In this document: piece by piece, positions 1 to 7,250 of the stretch
Layout: the number at the start of each line of letters is the position of its first letter
Position numbering within the stretch: the first letter of the stretch is position 1
NCBI GenBank assembly: GCA_043801935.1
Contig: JAZDLO010000056.1
Span: forward strand, 1-9,171
DNA from: JAZDLO01 sp043801935
Lineage (GTDB): Bacteria; Actinomycetota; Thermoleophilia; RBG-16-64-13
Reading direction: 5' to 3'
DNA length: 9,171 nt
Notes under the pieces: generated by a model
What the model saw: only the letters and a program-made list of their open reading frames with translations
Told to the model about the DNA's origin: nothing
Databases searched by the model: none
Made by a program: the position numbers and the translations under genes

Positions 1-1994
1 GGTGCCGAGGCACCGAAATGGTCGATGCCCATGACGGCCCCGCGGTCGCCCACGTAGCGGTGCCAACCCTGGGTGACCCCGGCCTCGACGGCCAGCCGGG
101 CGGAGACTCCCACCGGAAGAACAGACTCTCTATAGTCGCGGTCCTGCGCCTCAAAGAGTTCCCAACTGGGCATAGAGACGACCCGGGCCCGTACTCCCCG
201 CTCCAGCAGGCGATCACGCGCCCCGAGAACCAGGGAGACCTCCGAGCCGCTGGCGATGAGTACCAGGTCCGCCATCTTGTCTTCGGCATCGGCGAGCACG
301 TAGGCACCTCGGCCCAGTCCTTCAGCGGAGGCGAAGGTGCTCCGATCGATCGTGGGTACCTTCTGCCGGGTGAGAACCAACGCGACAGGCCGATCCTTCG
401 TTTCGACCGCGATCCTCCAAGCGACGGCGGTCTCGTTGGCATCGGCGGGGCGGATCACGACTAGACCGGGCACCGCTCGCAGATTGGCCAGCTGTTCAAC
501 GGGCTCGTGCGTGGGGCCGTCCTCCCCCACCGCGATGCCGTCGTGCGTGAAGACGTAGATCACGTGTAGGCCCATGAGCGCGGCAAGCCTCATGGGAGGA
601 CGCATGTAGTCGGAGAAGACGAAGAACGTGGAGGCGAAGGGGATGGTCCCACCATGTGCCGCGAGACCGTTCACGATGGCGCCCATGCCGTGCTCGCGAA
701 CACCAAAGGCTAGGTTGCGGCCCGCGTAGCTCCAGGTGCCGCCCACGGCACCCTGGTCATCGGAGACCGGGAGGTCCGGATCCTGGAAGTCGCCCAGACC
801 CCTCAGAGCGGTGAGCGTCGACGGGTTGAGATCCGCGGAACCGCCGATCAAGGTCGGAACCCGTGCGGCCAGCGCATTCAGTACTTGACCCGACGCGGCT
901 CGCGTGGCCAGCCCTTTGGGGTCGGGAGGAAACACAGGAAGATCTGCGCCCCAGCCGCCGGGCAGCTCTCCGGCTACGGCCCGCCCGAATTCGCCGGCCA
1001 GATCCGGGTGCGCGGCCGAGTAGCGCGAGAACGTCGCGTCCCACTCTTGCTCGGCCCGCTCCCCCTGCTCGGCAGCGGCGCGAAAGACCGTCAGCGCTTC
1101 CTCCGGGATCAGGAAGGTCGCTTCGGTGGGCCAGCCCAGCCGCTGCTTGGTCAGCCGCACCTCCTCCTCCCCGAGCGGTGAGCCGTGGGCTTCAAAACTG
1201 TCCTGCTTATGCGGCGAGCCATAGCCTATGTGCGTCCGCACCAGGATGATCGAAGGGCGACCAGCCTCTTCCCGCGCTGCGCCAAGAGCGCTGTCGATGG
1301 CCTGCAGGTCGTTGCCGTCATCCACGATCTGAGTGTGCCAACCGTAGGCCTCGAACCTTCGAGCCCTGTCTTCCCGGAAGGTGAGATCGGTGCTTCCGGC
1401 CAATGTGACGCGGTTGTCATCGTATAGGCAGACAAGTTTCCCCAGACCCAAGTCTCCGGCCAAGGAGGCCGCTTCCGAAGCCACTCCCTCCATGAGGTCG
1501 CCATCGCCGGCCAGCACGTAGGTGAGATGATCGACGATGGAGAATCCCGGCTGGTTGAAGCGGGCGGCAAGATGAGCCTCTGCGATCGCCATACCCACGG
1601 CATTCCCAAAACCTTGCCCCAAGGGGCCGGTAGTGACCTCGACTCCCGGAGTGTGCCCCCGCTCGGGGTGACCCGGGGTCAGGCTGCCCCACTGGCGGAA
1701 TCGCCGCAGCTGCTCAAGCGAAAGATCGTAGCCGCCGAGATGGAGCAGGGCGTAGAGAAGCGCCGAACCGTGTCCGGCGGAAAGGACGAAGCGGTCGCGA
1801 TCGGGCCACAGCGGGTTGCGGGGGTTGTGCTTGAGAACCCGTGTCCAAAGGACATACGCCATGGGCGCTGCCCCAAGGGGCAGACCCGGATGGCCGCTCT
1901 CTGCCTTCTCCACTGCGTCGACCGCGAGAAAACGGAGGGTGTTCACACACAACTCGTCGATGTCTCGCCCAGGAGGCGCGGTCACGGGGTCCAT
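1..1994 (-). CDS. tkt: Transketolase, C-terminus cut off by the window edge
   Basis: Thiamine-diphosphate enzyme of the pentose phosphate pathway that moves two-carbon ketol units between sugar phosphates in the cytoplasm. Read on the minus strand, 664 complete codons are open. Family landmarks come in the right order: GHPG at residues 34-37, HGS at 75-77, GPLGQG at 123-128, the ThDP/metal motif GDGDLMEG at 163-170, DDN at 192-194, and the REHGM block whose Glu434 should activate the cofactor. The frame reaches the typical terminal motif IDxFGASAP exactly at the edge, so only roughly 20-30 residues are missing. Two in-frame ATGs compete (2000 and 1994). The AGGTGA ribosome site at 2005-2000 is 5 nt from the 1994 ATG but overlaps the 2000 one, so 1994 is chosen. 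No transaldolase or other pentose-phosphate gene is visible nearby. The family call is very secure. Confidence 0.97.
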   Translation of the reverse strand, partial: MDPVTAPPGRDIDELCVNTLRFLAVDAVEKAESGHPGLPLGAAPMAYVLWTRVLKHNPRNPLWPDRDRFVLSAGHGSALLYALLHLGGYDLSLEQLRRFRQWGSLTPGHPERGHTPGVEVTTGPLGQGFGNAVGMAIAEAHLAARFNQPGFSIVDHLTYVLAGDGDLMEGVASEAASLAGDLGLGKLVCLYDDNRVTLAGSTDLTFREDRARRFEAYGWHTQIVDDGNDLQAIDSALGAAREEAGRPSIILVRTHIGYGSPHKQDSFEAHGSPLGEEEVRLTKQRLGWPTEATFLIPEEALTVFRAAAEQGERAEQEWDATFSRYSAAHPDLAGEFGRAVAGELPGGWGADLPVFPPDPKGLATRAASGQVLNALAARVPTLIGGSADLNPSTLTALRGLGDFQDPDLPVSDDQGAVGGTWSYAGRNLAFGVREHGMGAIVNGLAAHGGTIPFASTFFVFSDYMRPPMRLAALMGLHVIYVFTHDGIAVGEDGPTHEPVEQLANLRAVPGLVVIRPADANETAVAWRIAVETKDRPVALVLTRQKVPTIDRSTFASAEGLGRGAYVLADAEDKMADLVLIASGSEVSLVLGARDRLLERGVRARVVSMPSWELFEAQDRDYRESVLPVGVSARLAVEAGVTQGWHRYVGDRGAVMGIDHFGASA

Positions 1995-1999
1995 TGTCA

Positions 2000-2005
2000 T
2001 CACCT
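2000..2005 (-). promoter_or_regulatory. Ribosome binding site that decides the transketolase start
   Basis: On the minus strand AGGTGA ends 5 nt before the ATG at 1994. A second in-frame ATG at 2000 overlaps this motif and would have almost no spacer, so the downstream ATG is preferred. The difference is two residues (Met-Thr). Confidence 0.6.
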
Positions 2006-2194
2006 CTCGTCCATAGTCCCGCTGAAACCCTGGAAAGCTGCCCAGCAGCTCATCCCTCTCGGGGTAGACCTATCAGAGAGCAGACCCGGGCCCTTGGCGT
2101 AGCCTGTGACCTGCCCGAACAGACGCCGGGCGCGGTCTAACCTTCCGGATACTATCGGAGTGGGTTTACCTACCCGGGTGAGAAGTGAAACGTC

Positions 2195-2210
2195 CCGGCG
2201 CGAGCGCCGG
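2195..2210 (-). terminator. GC-rich hairpin, possible terminator of the flavoprotein gene
   Basis: CCGGCGC and GCGCCGG (2195-2201 and 2204-2210) form a perfect 7-bp inverted repeat around GA, lying 66 nt downstream of the flavoprotein stop codon on the minus strand. On that strand it is followed by a moderately T-rich stretch (ACGTTTCACTTC) rather than a clean T tract, so it is at best a weak intrinsic terminator. The rest of 2001-2275 shows no gene and no convincing promoter for transketolase. Confidence 0.4.
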
Positions 2211-2275
2211 CGGCCCCGCCTGCGTTTCCGCTTGCTCCTTCAACCATCCTTACGATCACCGCCTTGCCGGCACAC

Positions 2276-3661
2276 CTAGTCGGCGAACAGGTTGTTCAGG
2301 GATTCGGCCAACGTCGGGTGGGCGAACACGGCTTCTCTCAGGGCCGAGGCGGTCACACCGCCCATCATCGCCACCTCGATCATGGCCATCAATTCGCCCC
2401 CCTCGATCCCGAGCACCGCGCAACCTAAGATGCGGTCCGTGGCCCGGTCTACCACGGCTTTCATGAACCCTCTCGACTCGTCTACCTCCAAGGCGCGAGC
2501 CACGTAGTTCATCGGCATGGTCACAACCCGGACGTCGAGTCCTTTTTCCCGGGCTTCCCGCTCGGTGAGCCCCACGCGGCCCAGCTGTGGATTCGTGAAC
2601 ACCGCATAGGGCACAAGACGGCCGGTGATGGTGGCGTGGCCTCCCTCGAGCAGGTTCGCCCGGATGACGCGATAGTCGTCGTACGAGATGTGCGTGAAAG
2701 CCGGCCCCCCCTTGACATCGCCCAACGCGTAGATGCCGCTCACCTTGGTCTCCAGCCGCTCGTTCACCGGTATGTATCCGCCCTTGTCGACCTCTACTCC
2801 GGCAGCTGCCAGGTCGAGTGTCTCGGTGTTCGGGGTCCTCCCGGTAGCCACGAGCAGATGGGAGCCGGTCAGCGTGCGCGCGCCGGACGTGGTCATGACG
2901 TCGATCGACACTCCTCCGTTCGCTCCTGTTCCAACGCTTCGAGCGGTGGCCTCCAGCACCAGCTCGATGCCATCCTCCTGAAGGATCGTCGCGATGGCCT
3001 GCGCCACATCTGCGTCTTCCCGCGGAAGAAGCGTGGTTCGCCTCTGAACCACGGTGACCTCGCTTCCAAAACGGCGGAACATCTGCCCGAACTCCATACC
3101 GACGTAACCTCCGCCCAGAATGAGAAGGTGTTCGGGAACCAGGTCGAGTTCCATGATCGTGGTCGAAGTGAGGAAGGGGATCCCTTCCAGACCGGGCAAG
3201 GACGGTATCGCCGGACGCGCCCCCGTGTTGATGAAGATACGCTCGGCCGCGAGAACGTGCCCGCTTCCGTCGTGTTGGCGGATCTCCAGCTTGTGCGGCT
3301 CAAGAAAGCTCGCCTCAGCCATCAGGAGGTCTAGATTGTCGGTGTCGTTCAGCCTCTGCTCGCTGCCGGCCCGCCAGCTCTCGACAAGATCACGCTTCCG
3401 TTGTCTGACGGCGACCATGTCCACCGAGACGCCGCCGGTCGCCACGCCGTAATCCGCGGCCCGCCGGCCGAGATAGGCGACGCGGGCGGAGGCGATCATG
3501 GTCTTGGTGGGCGTGCATCCCTCGTTGTAACAGGTCCCGCCGACGTGCTCCCTCTCCACGAGAGCCGTTCGCCAGCCGGCCTGGGCGAGGCTCCTCGCCA
3601 GCGGCACACCGGCTTGACCAGCGCCGATAACGATCCCGTCGTACGTGCGCGTCGAGCTCAT
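2276..3661 (-). CDS. Pyridine nucleotide-disulfide oxidoreductase (lipoamide dehydrogenase / mercuric reductase-like)
   Basis: A 461-residue class I flavoprotein disulfide reductase, normal length for the family. The FAD dinucleotide fold is GAGQAG at 13-18. The redox-active disulfide sits in GGTCYNEGC (Cys44 and Cys49), followed by TPTKT. A second nucleotide fold is GGGYVG at 183-188, the FAD ribityl motif is GD at 314-315, and the dimerisation domain ends in HPTLAE (His448, Glu453), the catalytic dyad of lipoamide dehydrogenases. Strand two of the NAD(P) fold ends VVQRR (Gln206-Arg208) rather than in an acidic residue, which suggests NADPH, by inference. There is no N-terminal metal-binding domain and no C-terminal Cys pair, so true mercuric reductase is unlikely. 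No E2 or lipoyl-protein gene is adjacent, so the disulfide substrate is unknown. The start ATG at 3661 follows a purine-rich GGAGGAAGGCGGGGAA stretch. Confidence 0.9.
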   Translation of the reverse strand: MSSTRTYDGIVIGAGQAGVPLARSLAQAGWRTALVEREHVGGTCYNEGCTPTKTMIASARVAYLGRRAADYGVATGGVSVDMVAVRQRKRDLVESWRAGSEQRLNDTDNLDLLMAEASFLEPHKLEIRQHDGSGHVLAAERIFINTGARPAIPSLPGLEGIPFLTSTTIMELDLVPEHLLILGGGYVGMEFGQMFRRFGSEVTVVQRRTTLLPREDADVAQAIATILQEDGIELVLEATARSVGTGANGGVSIDVMTTSGARTLTGSHLLVATGRTPNTETLDLAAAGVEVDKGGYIPVNERLETKVSGIYALGDVKGGPAFTHISYDDYRVIRANLLEGGHATITGRLVPYAVFTNPQLGRVGLTEREAREKGLDVRVVTMPMNYVARALEVDESRGFMKAVVDRATDRILGCAVLGIEGGELMAMIEVAMMGGVTASALREAVFAHPTLAESLNNLFAD

Positions 3662-3797
3662 CGTCTTCCCCGCCTTCCTCCCGCGTTTGGCCGACAGGCC
3701 TAGGTGCTGCGACTTTTTCTACCCCCCGCGAGCCACCCCGTAACGCGGAAGCCGTGTTTGGCCGGAGGTGTATGGCGTCCGTGAAGCCGCGGCGCGG

Positions 3798-3826
3798 TTC
3801 ACATCAAACCTCACGCCCCGTATACT
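3798..3826 (+). promoter_or_regulatory. Sigma-70-type promoter for the AOR-moaD operon
   Basis: TTCACA (3798-3803) and TATACT (3821-3826) each match the sigma-70 consensus at five of six positions and are separated by exactly 17 nt. Transcription would begin near 3833, giving a leader of about 94 nt before the AOR start. The leader holds a short inverted repeat, GACTG at 3851-3855 and CAGTC at 3863-3867, that could form a small hairpin or bind a protein. Confidence 0.65.
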
Positions 3827-3926
3827 CGAGCCCGCAACTGGCGCCCATCAGACTGCGGTACACAGTCCATCTGGTCGCTCTTGAGCCATCCACAAGGGCG
3901 TCCGCGTCAGGAAGGGAACGCGTACC

Positions 3927-5813
3927 ATGCCAAACGGCTATGCCGGAAGATTGCTGTTCGTCGACCTCACATCGGGAACCGTCGAGGAAGAGGCTCCGGA
4001 CGAGGATCTCTACCGTAAGTTCATCGGGGGGACGGGGCTGGGCGCCAGGATACTGTTCGAAAGGATGAGCCCAGGCGCTGATCCCTTGGGACCGGAGAGC
4101 ATGCTCGGGTTCGTCACCGGACCCCTTACCGCGACGGGAGTCTACGGCGGAGGGAGGTTCACCGTAGTGGCCAAGTCGCCTTTGACAGGGGGGTGGGGTG
4201 ATTCCAACGCCGGGGGCTATTGGGGCCCGGAACTGAAATTGGCGGGCTACGATGCCGTCTTCTTCACCGGTATCTCCCCGGGACCGGTCTATTTGTCCAT
4301 CGACGGGGGTCGGGTCGAGCTGAGGGACGCCACCCATCTTTGGGGCAGGGGCACGTATGAGACCGATGATCTGCTCCAGGACGAGCTTGGGACTCCCGGC
4401 AGCTGGAGGATCTCTTGCATAGGCTCTTCAGGCGAGCGCTGTTCGCCCCTCGCCGGGATCGTCAACGAGAAGGGAAGGATCGCCGCCCGCTCGGGCTTGG
4501 GGGCGGTGATGGGGTCGAAAAGATTGAAGGCGGTGGCCGTCCGCGGCAAGAAAGGGGCCAAGATAGGCATCGCCGATCGCGAAGGCCTGAGGGCGGTCCA
4601 GAAGGTCTACGGCAAGGACCTCAAGGAGAGCCCGTTTCTGCAGGATTTGGCCACCGCGGGCACGGGTGCGGGAACGAGCGTCTTGCTTTCGGTCGGAGAC
4701 GCCCCGGTCAGGAACTGGAACGCCACCGGCCTCGACTCGATGCCTACGTGCACCGATCTCGACGCCGCCAACATGGACAAGTACAAACTCCGGGCCTACG
4801 GTTGTCATTCGTGCCCCGTGAGATGCGGCGCCCTCATCGAGGTCAAAGATGGCCCCTACGCGACGGTCGAAGAGATGCATAGGCCGGAGTACGAGACTCT
4901 CGCCTCTCTTGGCACGCTCTGCTTCAACGACGAGGTGGAGACGATCATCAAGGCCAACGAGATCTGTAACCGTTCCGGCATCGACACCATCGGGCTGGGT
5001 AACGCGGTCGCTTTCGCCGTGGAGTGCTACGAGAACGGGGCCATCGGGCCGGAAGAGACCGGCGGACTTGAGCTCAGGTGGGGAGACGGAGCTTCCCTCG
5101 TGGCCCTCACGGAGAAGATCGCCGGCGGCGAGGGGATCGGAGCCCTGCTGTCGCGAGGGGTAAAGGAGGCAGCCGAGCGCATCGGCAAAGGCACGGAAGA
5201 ATATGCGATGCACATCGGCGGCCGAGCGATCCCGTATCACGATCCGCGCGGCATGGCGAGTTGCGCTACGCACTATATCGCCGACGCTCAGCCGGCCAAT
5301 CACATGGGGCGGCAGGCGATGAGTCGTCTCGAATCGGGCGCCCCTCTCGGCCCGGACCCGCTGCTGCAGCCACAGAAGCTGCAGATCTTCGGCGACTATG
5401 ACCGCAAAGGAGAGATCTTCGTCACGGGCTCCGCTTATTATCAACTCCACAGCTCGGGCGGCCTGTGCGCCCTATATCTGAGCGGGCCGGTAGCCCGCAC
5501 GGGCAATTGGCCGCCGTTGGTGGACCTGCTGCGGACCGTCACCGGCTGGGACATGGACTGGGAGGAGGCGCTACGTACCGGAAGGAGGATCCTCACTCTC
5601 CGCCAGGCCTTCACCGCGCGCGAGGGAGTCAGGCCTCAAGACTTCACCCTCCCCAAGCGGTTCGATGTTCCGATACAAGCGGGACCGGCGGCCGGTCAGC
5701 ATATTCCGTTCGCGGCCGTCAAGAACTCCTACTTCGAATCCATGGGCTGGGACCTGGAAACCGGCTATCCCCACGATCAGACCATGGTCGATCTCGAGCT
5801 GAATTCCATCTAG
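3927..5813 (+). CDS. Aldehyde:ferredoxin oxidoreductase family protein (tungsten/molybdenum bis-pterin enzyme)
   Basis: A 628-residue cytoplasmic enzyme of the AOR family, which oxidises aldehydes to acids, or runs in reverse, using a W or Mo bis-pterin cofactor and one [4Fe-4S] cluster with ferredoxin-type electron carriers. The N-terminal domain opens YAGRLLFVDLTSG and carries the pterin-binding run RFTVVAKSPLTGGWGDSNAG at 77-96. Cluster ligands are Cys293-x2-Cys296-x3-Cys300 plus distal Cys514 in GGLC, the family spacing. PEYET at 320-324 and HDPRG at 438-442 match the active-site Glu and His regions. The start has a good ribosome site, AGGAAGGGA at 3909-3917, 9 nt before ATG. A MoaD-like gene follows after 43 nt. 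No ferredoxin or electron-transfer subunit gene is adjacent. The substrate cannot be read from sequence; related subfamilies include benzoyl-CoA reductase BamB, but no Bam partners are present. Confidence 0.93.
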   Translation: MPNGYAGRLLFVDLTSGTVEEEAPDEDLYRKFIGGTGLGARILFERMSPGADPLGPESMLGFVTGPLTATGVYGGGRFTVVAKSPLTGGWGDSNAGGYWGPELKLAGYDAVFFTGISPGPVYLSIDGGRVELRDATHLWGRGTYETDDLLQDELGTPGSWRISCIGSSGERCSPLAGIVNEKGRIAARSGLGAVMGSKRLKAVAVRGKKGAKIGIADREGLRAVQKVYGKDLKESPFLQDLATAGTGAGTSVLLSVGDAPVRNWNATGLDSMPTCTDLDAANMDKYKLRAYGCHSCPVRCGALIEVKDGPYATVEEMHRPEYETLASLGTLCFNDEVETIIKANEICNRSGIDTIGLGNAVAFAVECYENGAIGPEETGGLELRWGDGASLVALTEKIAGGEGIGALLSRGVKEAAERIGKGTEEYAMHIGGRAIPYHDPRGMASCATHYIADAQPANHMGRQAMSRLESGAPLGPDPLLQPQKLQIFGDYDRKGEIFVTGSAYYQLHSSGGLCALYLSGPVARTGNWPPLVDLLRTVTGWDMDWEEALRTGRRILTLRQAFTAREGVRPQDFTLPKRFDVPIQAGPAAGQHIPFAAVKNSYFESMGWDLETGYPHDQTMVDLELNSI

Positions 5814-5856
5814 TGTTCTCGCGCTTCATGGTCAAAGCCCCGGAACAGGGGACGGG

Positions 5857-6087
5857 ATGATCGACGTTCGGCTGTACGGCAACTATGCCGCGGCATCGAG
5901 CCAGGGCATGAGGGAGTTCCAGGTCGAGGCCCGTCCGGGCCTCACGGTCGACGACGTGGTTCGAGATGCCGGCGTTCCCGCCGCCGACTCATACGTGGTC
6001 ATGATCAACGGCTACGGGGCTCGGCTTGACGCCGAGATCAACGACGGCGACCGTGTTGTCCTGTTTCCGGCTATCTTCGGCGGCTGA
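5857..6087 (+). CDS. MoaD/ThiS-family sulfur-carrier protein associated with AOR
   Basis: A 76-residue ubiquitin-fold protein. It opens with a beta strand (IDVRLYGNYA), has the LTVDDVVRDAGVP helix region and the YVVMINGYGARLD strand typical of the family, then DGDRVVLFPAIFGG with the C-terminal Gly75-Gly76 that is adenylated and thiocarboxylated by a MoeB/ThiF-type E1. Such proteins donate sulfur to make the dithiolene of molybdopterin. Its place 43 nt after the AOR gene on the same strand suggests one transcript and a dedicated role in building the pterin cofactor of that enzyme; genes of this family commonly sit beside AOR genes. The ribosome site is weak (AGGGGA, about 4 nt from the ATG), so translational coupling is possible. 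MoaD and ThiS cannot be separated by length alone; context favours MoaD-like. Confidence 0.87.
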   Translation: MIDVRLYGNYAAASSQGMREFQVEARPGLTVDDVVRDAGVPAADSYVVMINGYGARLDAEINDGDRVVLFPAIFGG

Positions 6088-6114
6088 CCTCGTCACCCTC
6101 GCTTTGCCCTGTGC

Positions 6115-6918
6115 CTACCACAACTCGCCGCCACCATCGACCAGGATCGTGCAGCACGTCATGTAGTCGCTGTCCTCTGAAGCCAGGAAGAGCGCCGGGC
6201 CCGCGATATCCGACGGGAGCCCGTTACGCTGGTTGAGAGCCTGGTTCATTCTCCTGGCGTCGAGGAACTCCTGGTTGCCCATGCTCAGCTCGATGCCGCC
6301 CTCGGTCATGCAGTATCCGGGCGCGATGGCGTTCACGCGGATGCCGGACTCCCCCAGTTCTTTCCCCAGTCCTCTGGTGAATCCGATGACCCCGGCCTTG
6401 CTCGAGGTGTAGTGGAGCACTCCCGGAGCTCCTTCGAAAAAGGTCGACGAGGACATGTTCACGATCTTTCCGTAGCCCTGAGCCTTCATATAGGGAACAA
6501 CGGCTCTGGCACAGAACCACATGCCCCGGACGTTCACCGCCATCATGTGATCCCACTCCGCCTGCGTCCACTCGTCGAAGGGCCTCCAGCTCCCGATAAA
6601 GCCCCTGAATGCGCCGGCGTTGTTCATCAGTATGTCGATCTTCCCGCCCCAGGTCTCGGCCACCTGTTTCGCTGTGGCCTCGCACTGAGCGAGATCGGTC
6701 ACGTCACAGGTGATGGCTATCGCCGTACCCCCACCAGCCTGGATCTCTTCTGCCACCAAGACCGCGCTCGGGCCGTCTATGTCCGTTACGGCGACCTTGG
6801 CGCCTTCTTCAGCGAAGCGGATGCCGATGGAGCGGCCCATGCTGTTGGTGCCCCCGCCGCCCGTGATGATCGCTACCCTATCCTTCAACCGCTGCGCTTC
6901 TGGATGTCTCATCTTCAT
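6115..6918 (-). CDS. SDR-family NAD(P)-dependent dehydrogenase (with elongated glycine loop)
   Basis: A 267-residue classical short-chain dehydrogenase/reductase that would oxidise a secondary alcohol or reduce a ketone. It has the Rossmann start RVAIITGGGG from residue 14, Asp46 after strand two (favours NAD over NADP), NNAG at 99-102, Asn129, Ser157, and the catalytic Tyr170-x3-Lys174. The C-terminus VDGGGELW matches the usual VDGG ending. The glycine loop TGGGGTNSMGRSIG is two residues longer than the normal TG-x3-G-x-G form. ATG 6918 is chosen because AGGAG at 6930-6926 lies 7 nt upstream; an internal ATG at 6912 is possible. The gene is divergent from the second SDR across a shared control region and convergent with the MoaD-like gene (27-nt gap). 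It is likely controlled by the palindrome at 7093-7108. Substrate unknown. Confidence 0.92.
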   Translation of the reverse strand: MKMRHPEAQRLKDRVAIITGGGGTNSMGRSIGIRFAEEGAKVAVTDIDGPSAVLVAEEIQAGGGTAIAITCDVTDLAQCEATAKQVAETWGGKIDILMNNAGAFRGFIGSWRPFDEWTQAEWDHMMAVNVRGMWFCARAVVPYMKAQGYGKIVNMSSSTFFEGAPGVLHYTSSKAGVIGFTRGLGKELGESGIRVNAIAPGYCMTEGGIELSMGNQEFLDARRMNQALNQRNGLPSDIAGPALFLASEDSDYMTCCTILVDGGGELW

Positions 6919-7092
6919 GCCCGTTCTCCTTTCTAGATTCCCTGGAACTTCGTCCTTTGAAAAACCTCTTCTTGGAGTTGCAGGCCCGACTCGGCCAAAT
7001 TGGCGCCGATAATGGCCACCCTCACGGGAAGGTCTGTAGAACTCTCGCGCTCTCCGCGCGCTTTCTGGAGCCCCGGGGGTGCCTGTTGGAAC

Positions 7093-7108
7093 CAGTCAAG
7101 GCTGACTG
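7093..7108. promoter_or_regulatory. TetR-type operator A (minus-strand SDR promoter)
   Basis: CAGTCAAGGCTGACTG is a perfect inverted repeat of CAGTCA/TGACTG with a 4-nt centre. It lies just downstream of the -10 region of the minus-strand promoter, where a bound repressor would block initiation. It shares its half-sites with operators B and C. Binding by the TetR encoded at 8246-8878 is inferred. Confidence 0.75.
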
Positions 7109-7113
7109 AGTTC

Positions 7114-7144
7114 AATATTGTCATAGCGCCCAGGCGAGTGTCAA
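7114..7144 (-). promoter_or_regulatory. Promoter for the minus-strand SDR
   Basis: A perfect TTGACA -35 box on the minus strand (7144-7139). The -10 is less clear: AATATT at 7119-7114 gives a 19-nt spacer, and TATGAC nearer the -35 is too close. The adjacent operator supports the placement; the exact -10 is uncertain. Confidence 0.5.
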
Positions 7145-7160
7145 CGTCGCCCTGGCGACG
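7145..7160. repeat. Perfect 7-2-7 palindrome between divergent promoters
   Basis: CGTCGCC-CT-GGCGACG reads as a perfect inverted repeat directly abutting the -35 box of the minus-strand promoter, and 43 nt from the plus-strand -35. Its half-sites are unrelated to the CAGTCA operators, so it may be a site for a second regulator or activator. Confidence 0.45.
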
Positions 7161-7203
7161 ACACCCAGGGGCCGCACTGGTCGCAGACGCGGCTGATGAA
7201 TCG

Positions 7204-7233
7204 TTGACATCCGGTAGGGCCGCGTGCTATAAG
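7204..7233 (+). promoter_or_regulatory. Promoter for the plus-strand SDR and TetR genes
   Basis: TTGACA (7204-7209) matches the -35 consensus fully and TATAAG (7228-7233) matches the -10 at five of six positions, with an 18-nt spacer. Initiation would be near 7240, inside operator B. Confidence 0.8.
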
Positions 7234-7234
7234 C

Positions 7235-7250
7235 CAGTCCGTACTGACTG
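7235..7250. promoter_or_regulatory. TetR-type operator B (plus-strand SDR promoter)
   Basis: CAGTCCGTACTGACTG is a near-perfect 16-bp inverted repeat (one half-site mismatch) that starts 1 nt after the -10 box and covers the predicted transcription start. The same arrangement, with the same AAGCCAGT junction, recurs at operator C, so the spacing appears selected. Confidence 0.8.

Noticed and set aside
1527..2102. A 191-codon plus-strand frame overlapping the start of transketolase
   Set aside because: Antisense to conserved transketolase residues; composition is that of a shadow frame.
2636..3334. A 232-codon plus-strand frame inside the flavoprotein gene
   Set aside because: Antisense shadow of a gene with complete FAD, disulfide and NAD(P) motifs; no ribosome site or family signature.
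2276..3661. True mercuric reductase (merA)
   Set aside because: No N-terminal metal-binding domain, no C-terminal Cys pair and no mer genes nearby; the HPTLAE ending fits lipoamide-dehydrogenase-type enzymes.
3685..3764. 9-bp direct repeat GTTTGGCCG at 3685-3693 and 3756-3764
   Set aside because: Short, G+C-rich and not placed at a consistent distance from a promoter; could be chance.
3804..4337. A 177-codon minus-strand frame across the AOR promoter and first codons
   Set aside because: It crosses the best promoter in the region and the AOR N-terminus and shows no known motif.
4428..5450. A long open frame (about 340 codons) on the minus strand inside the AOR gene
   Set aside because: It lies wholly antisense to a well-supported AOR coding region with intact motifs, and its translation shows no recognisable domain. 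Such frames are common in G+C-rich DNA.
3927..5813. BamB subunit of class II benzoyl-CoA reductase
   Set aside because: BamB is a member of the same family, but no other Bam subunits are adjacent and sequence inspection alone cannot separate the subfamilies.
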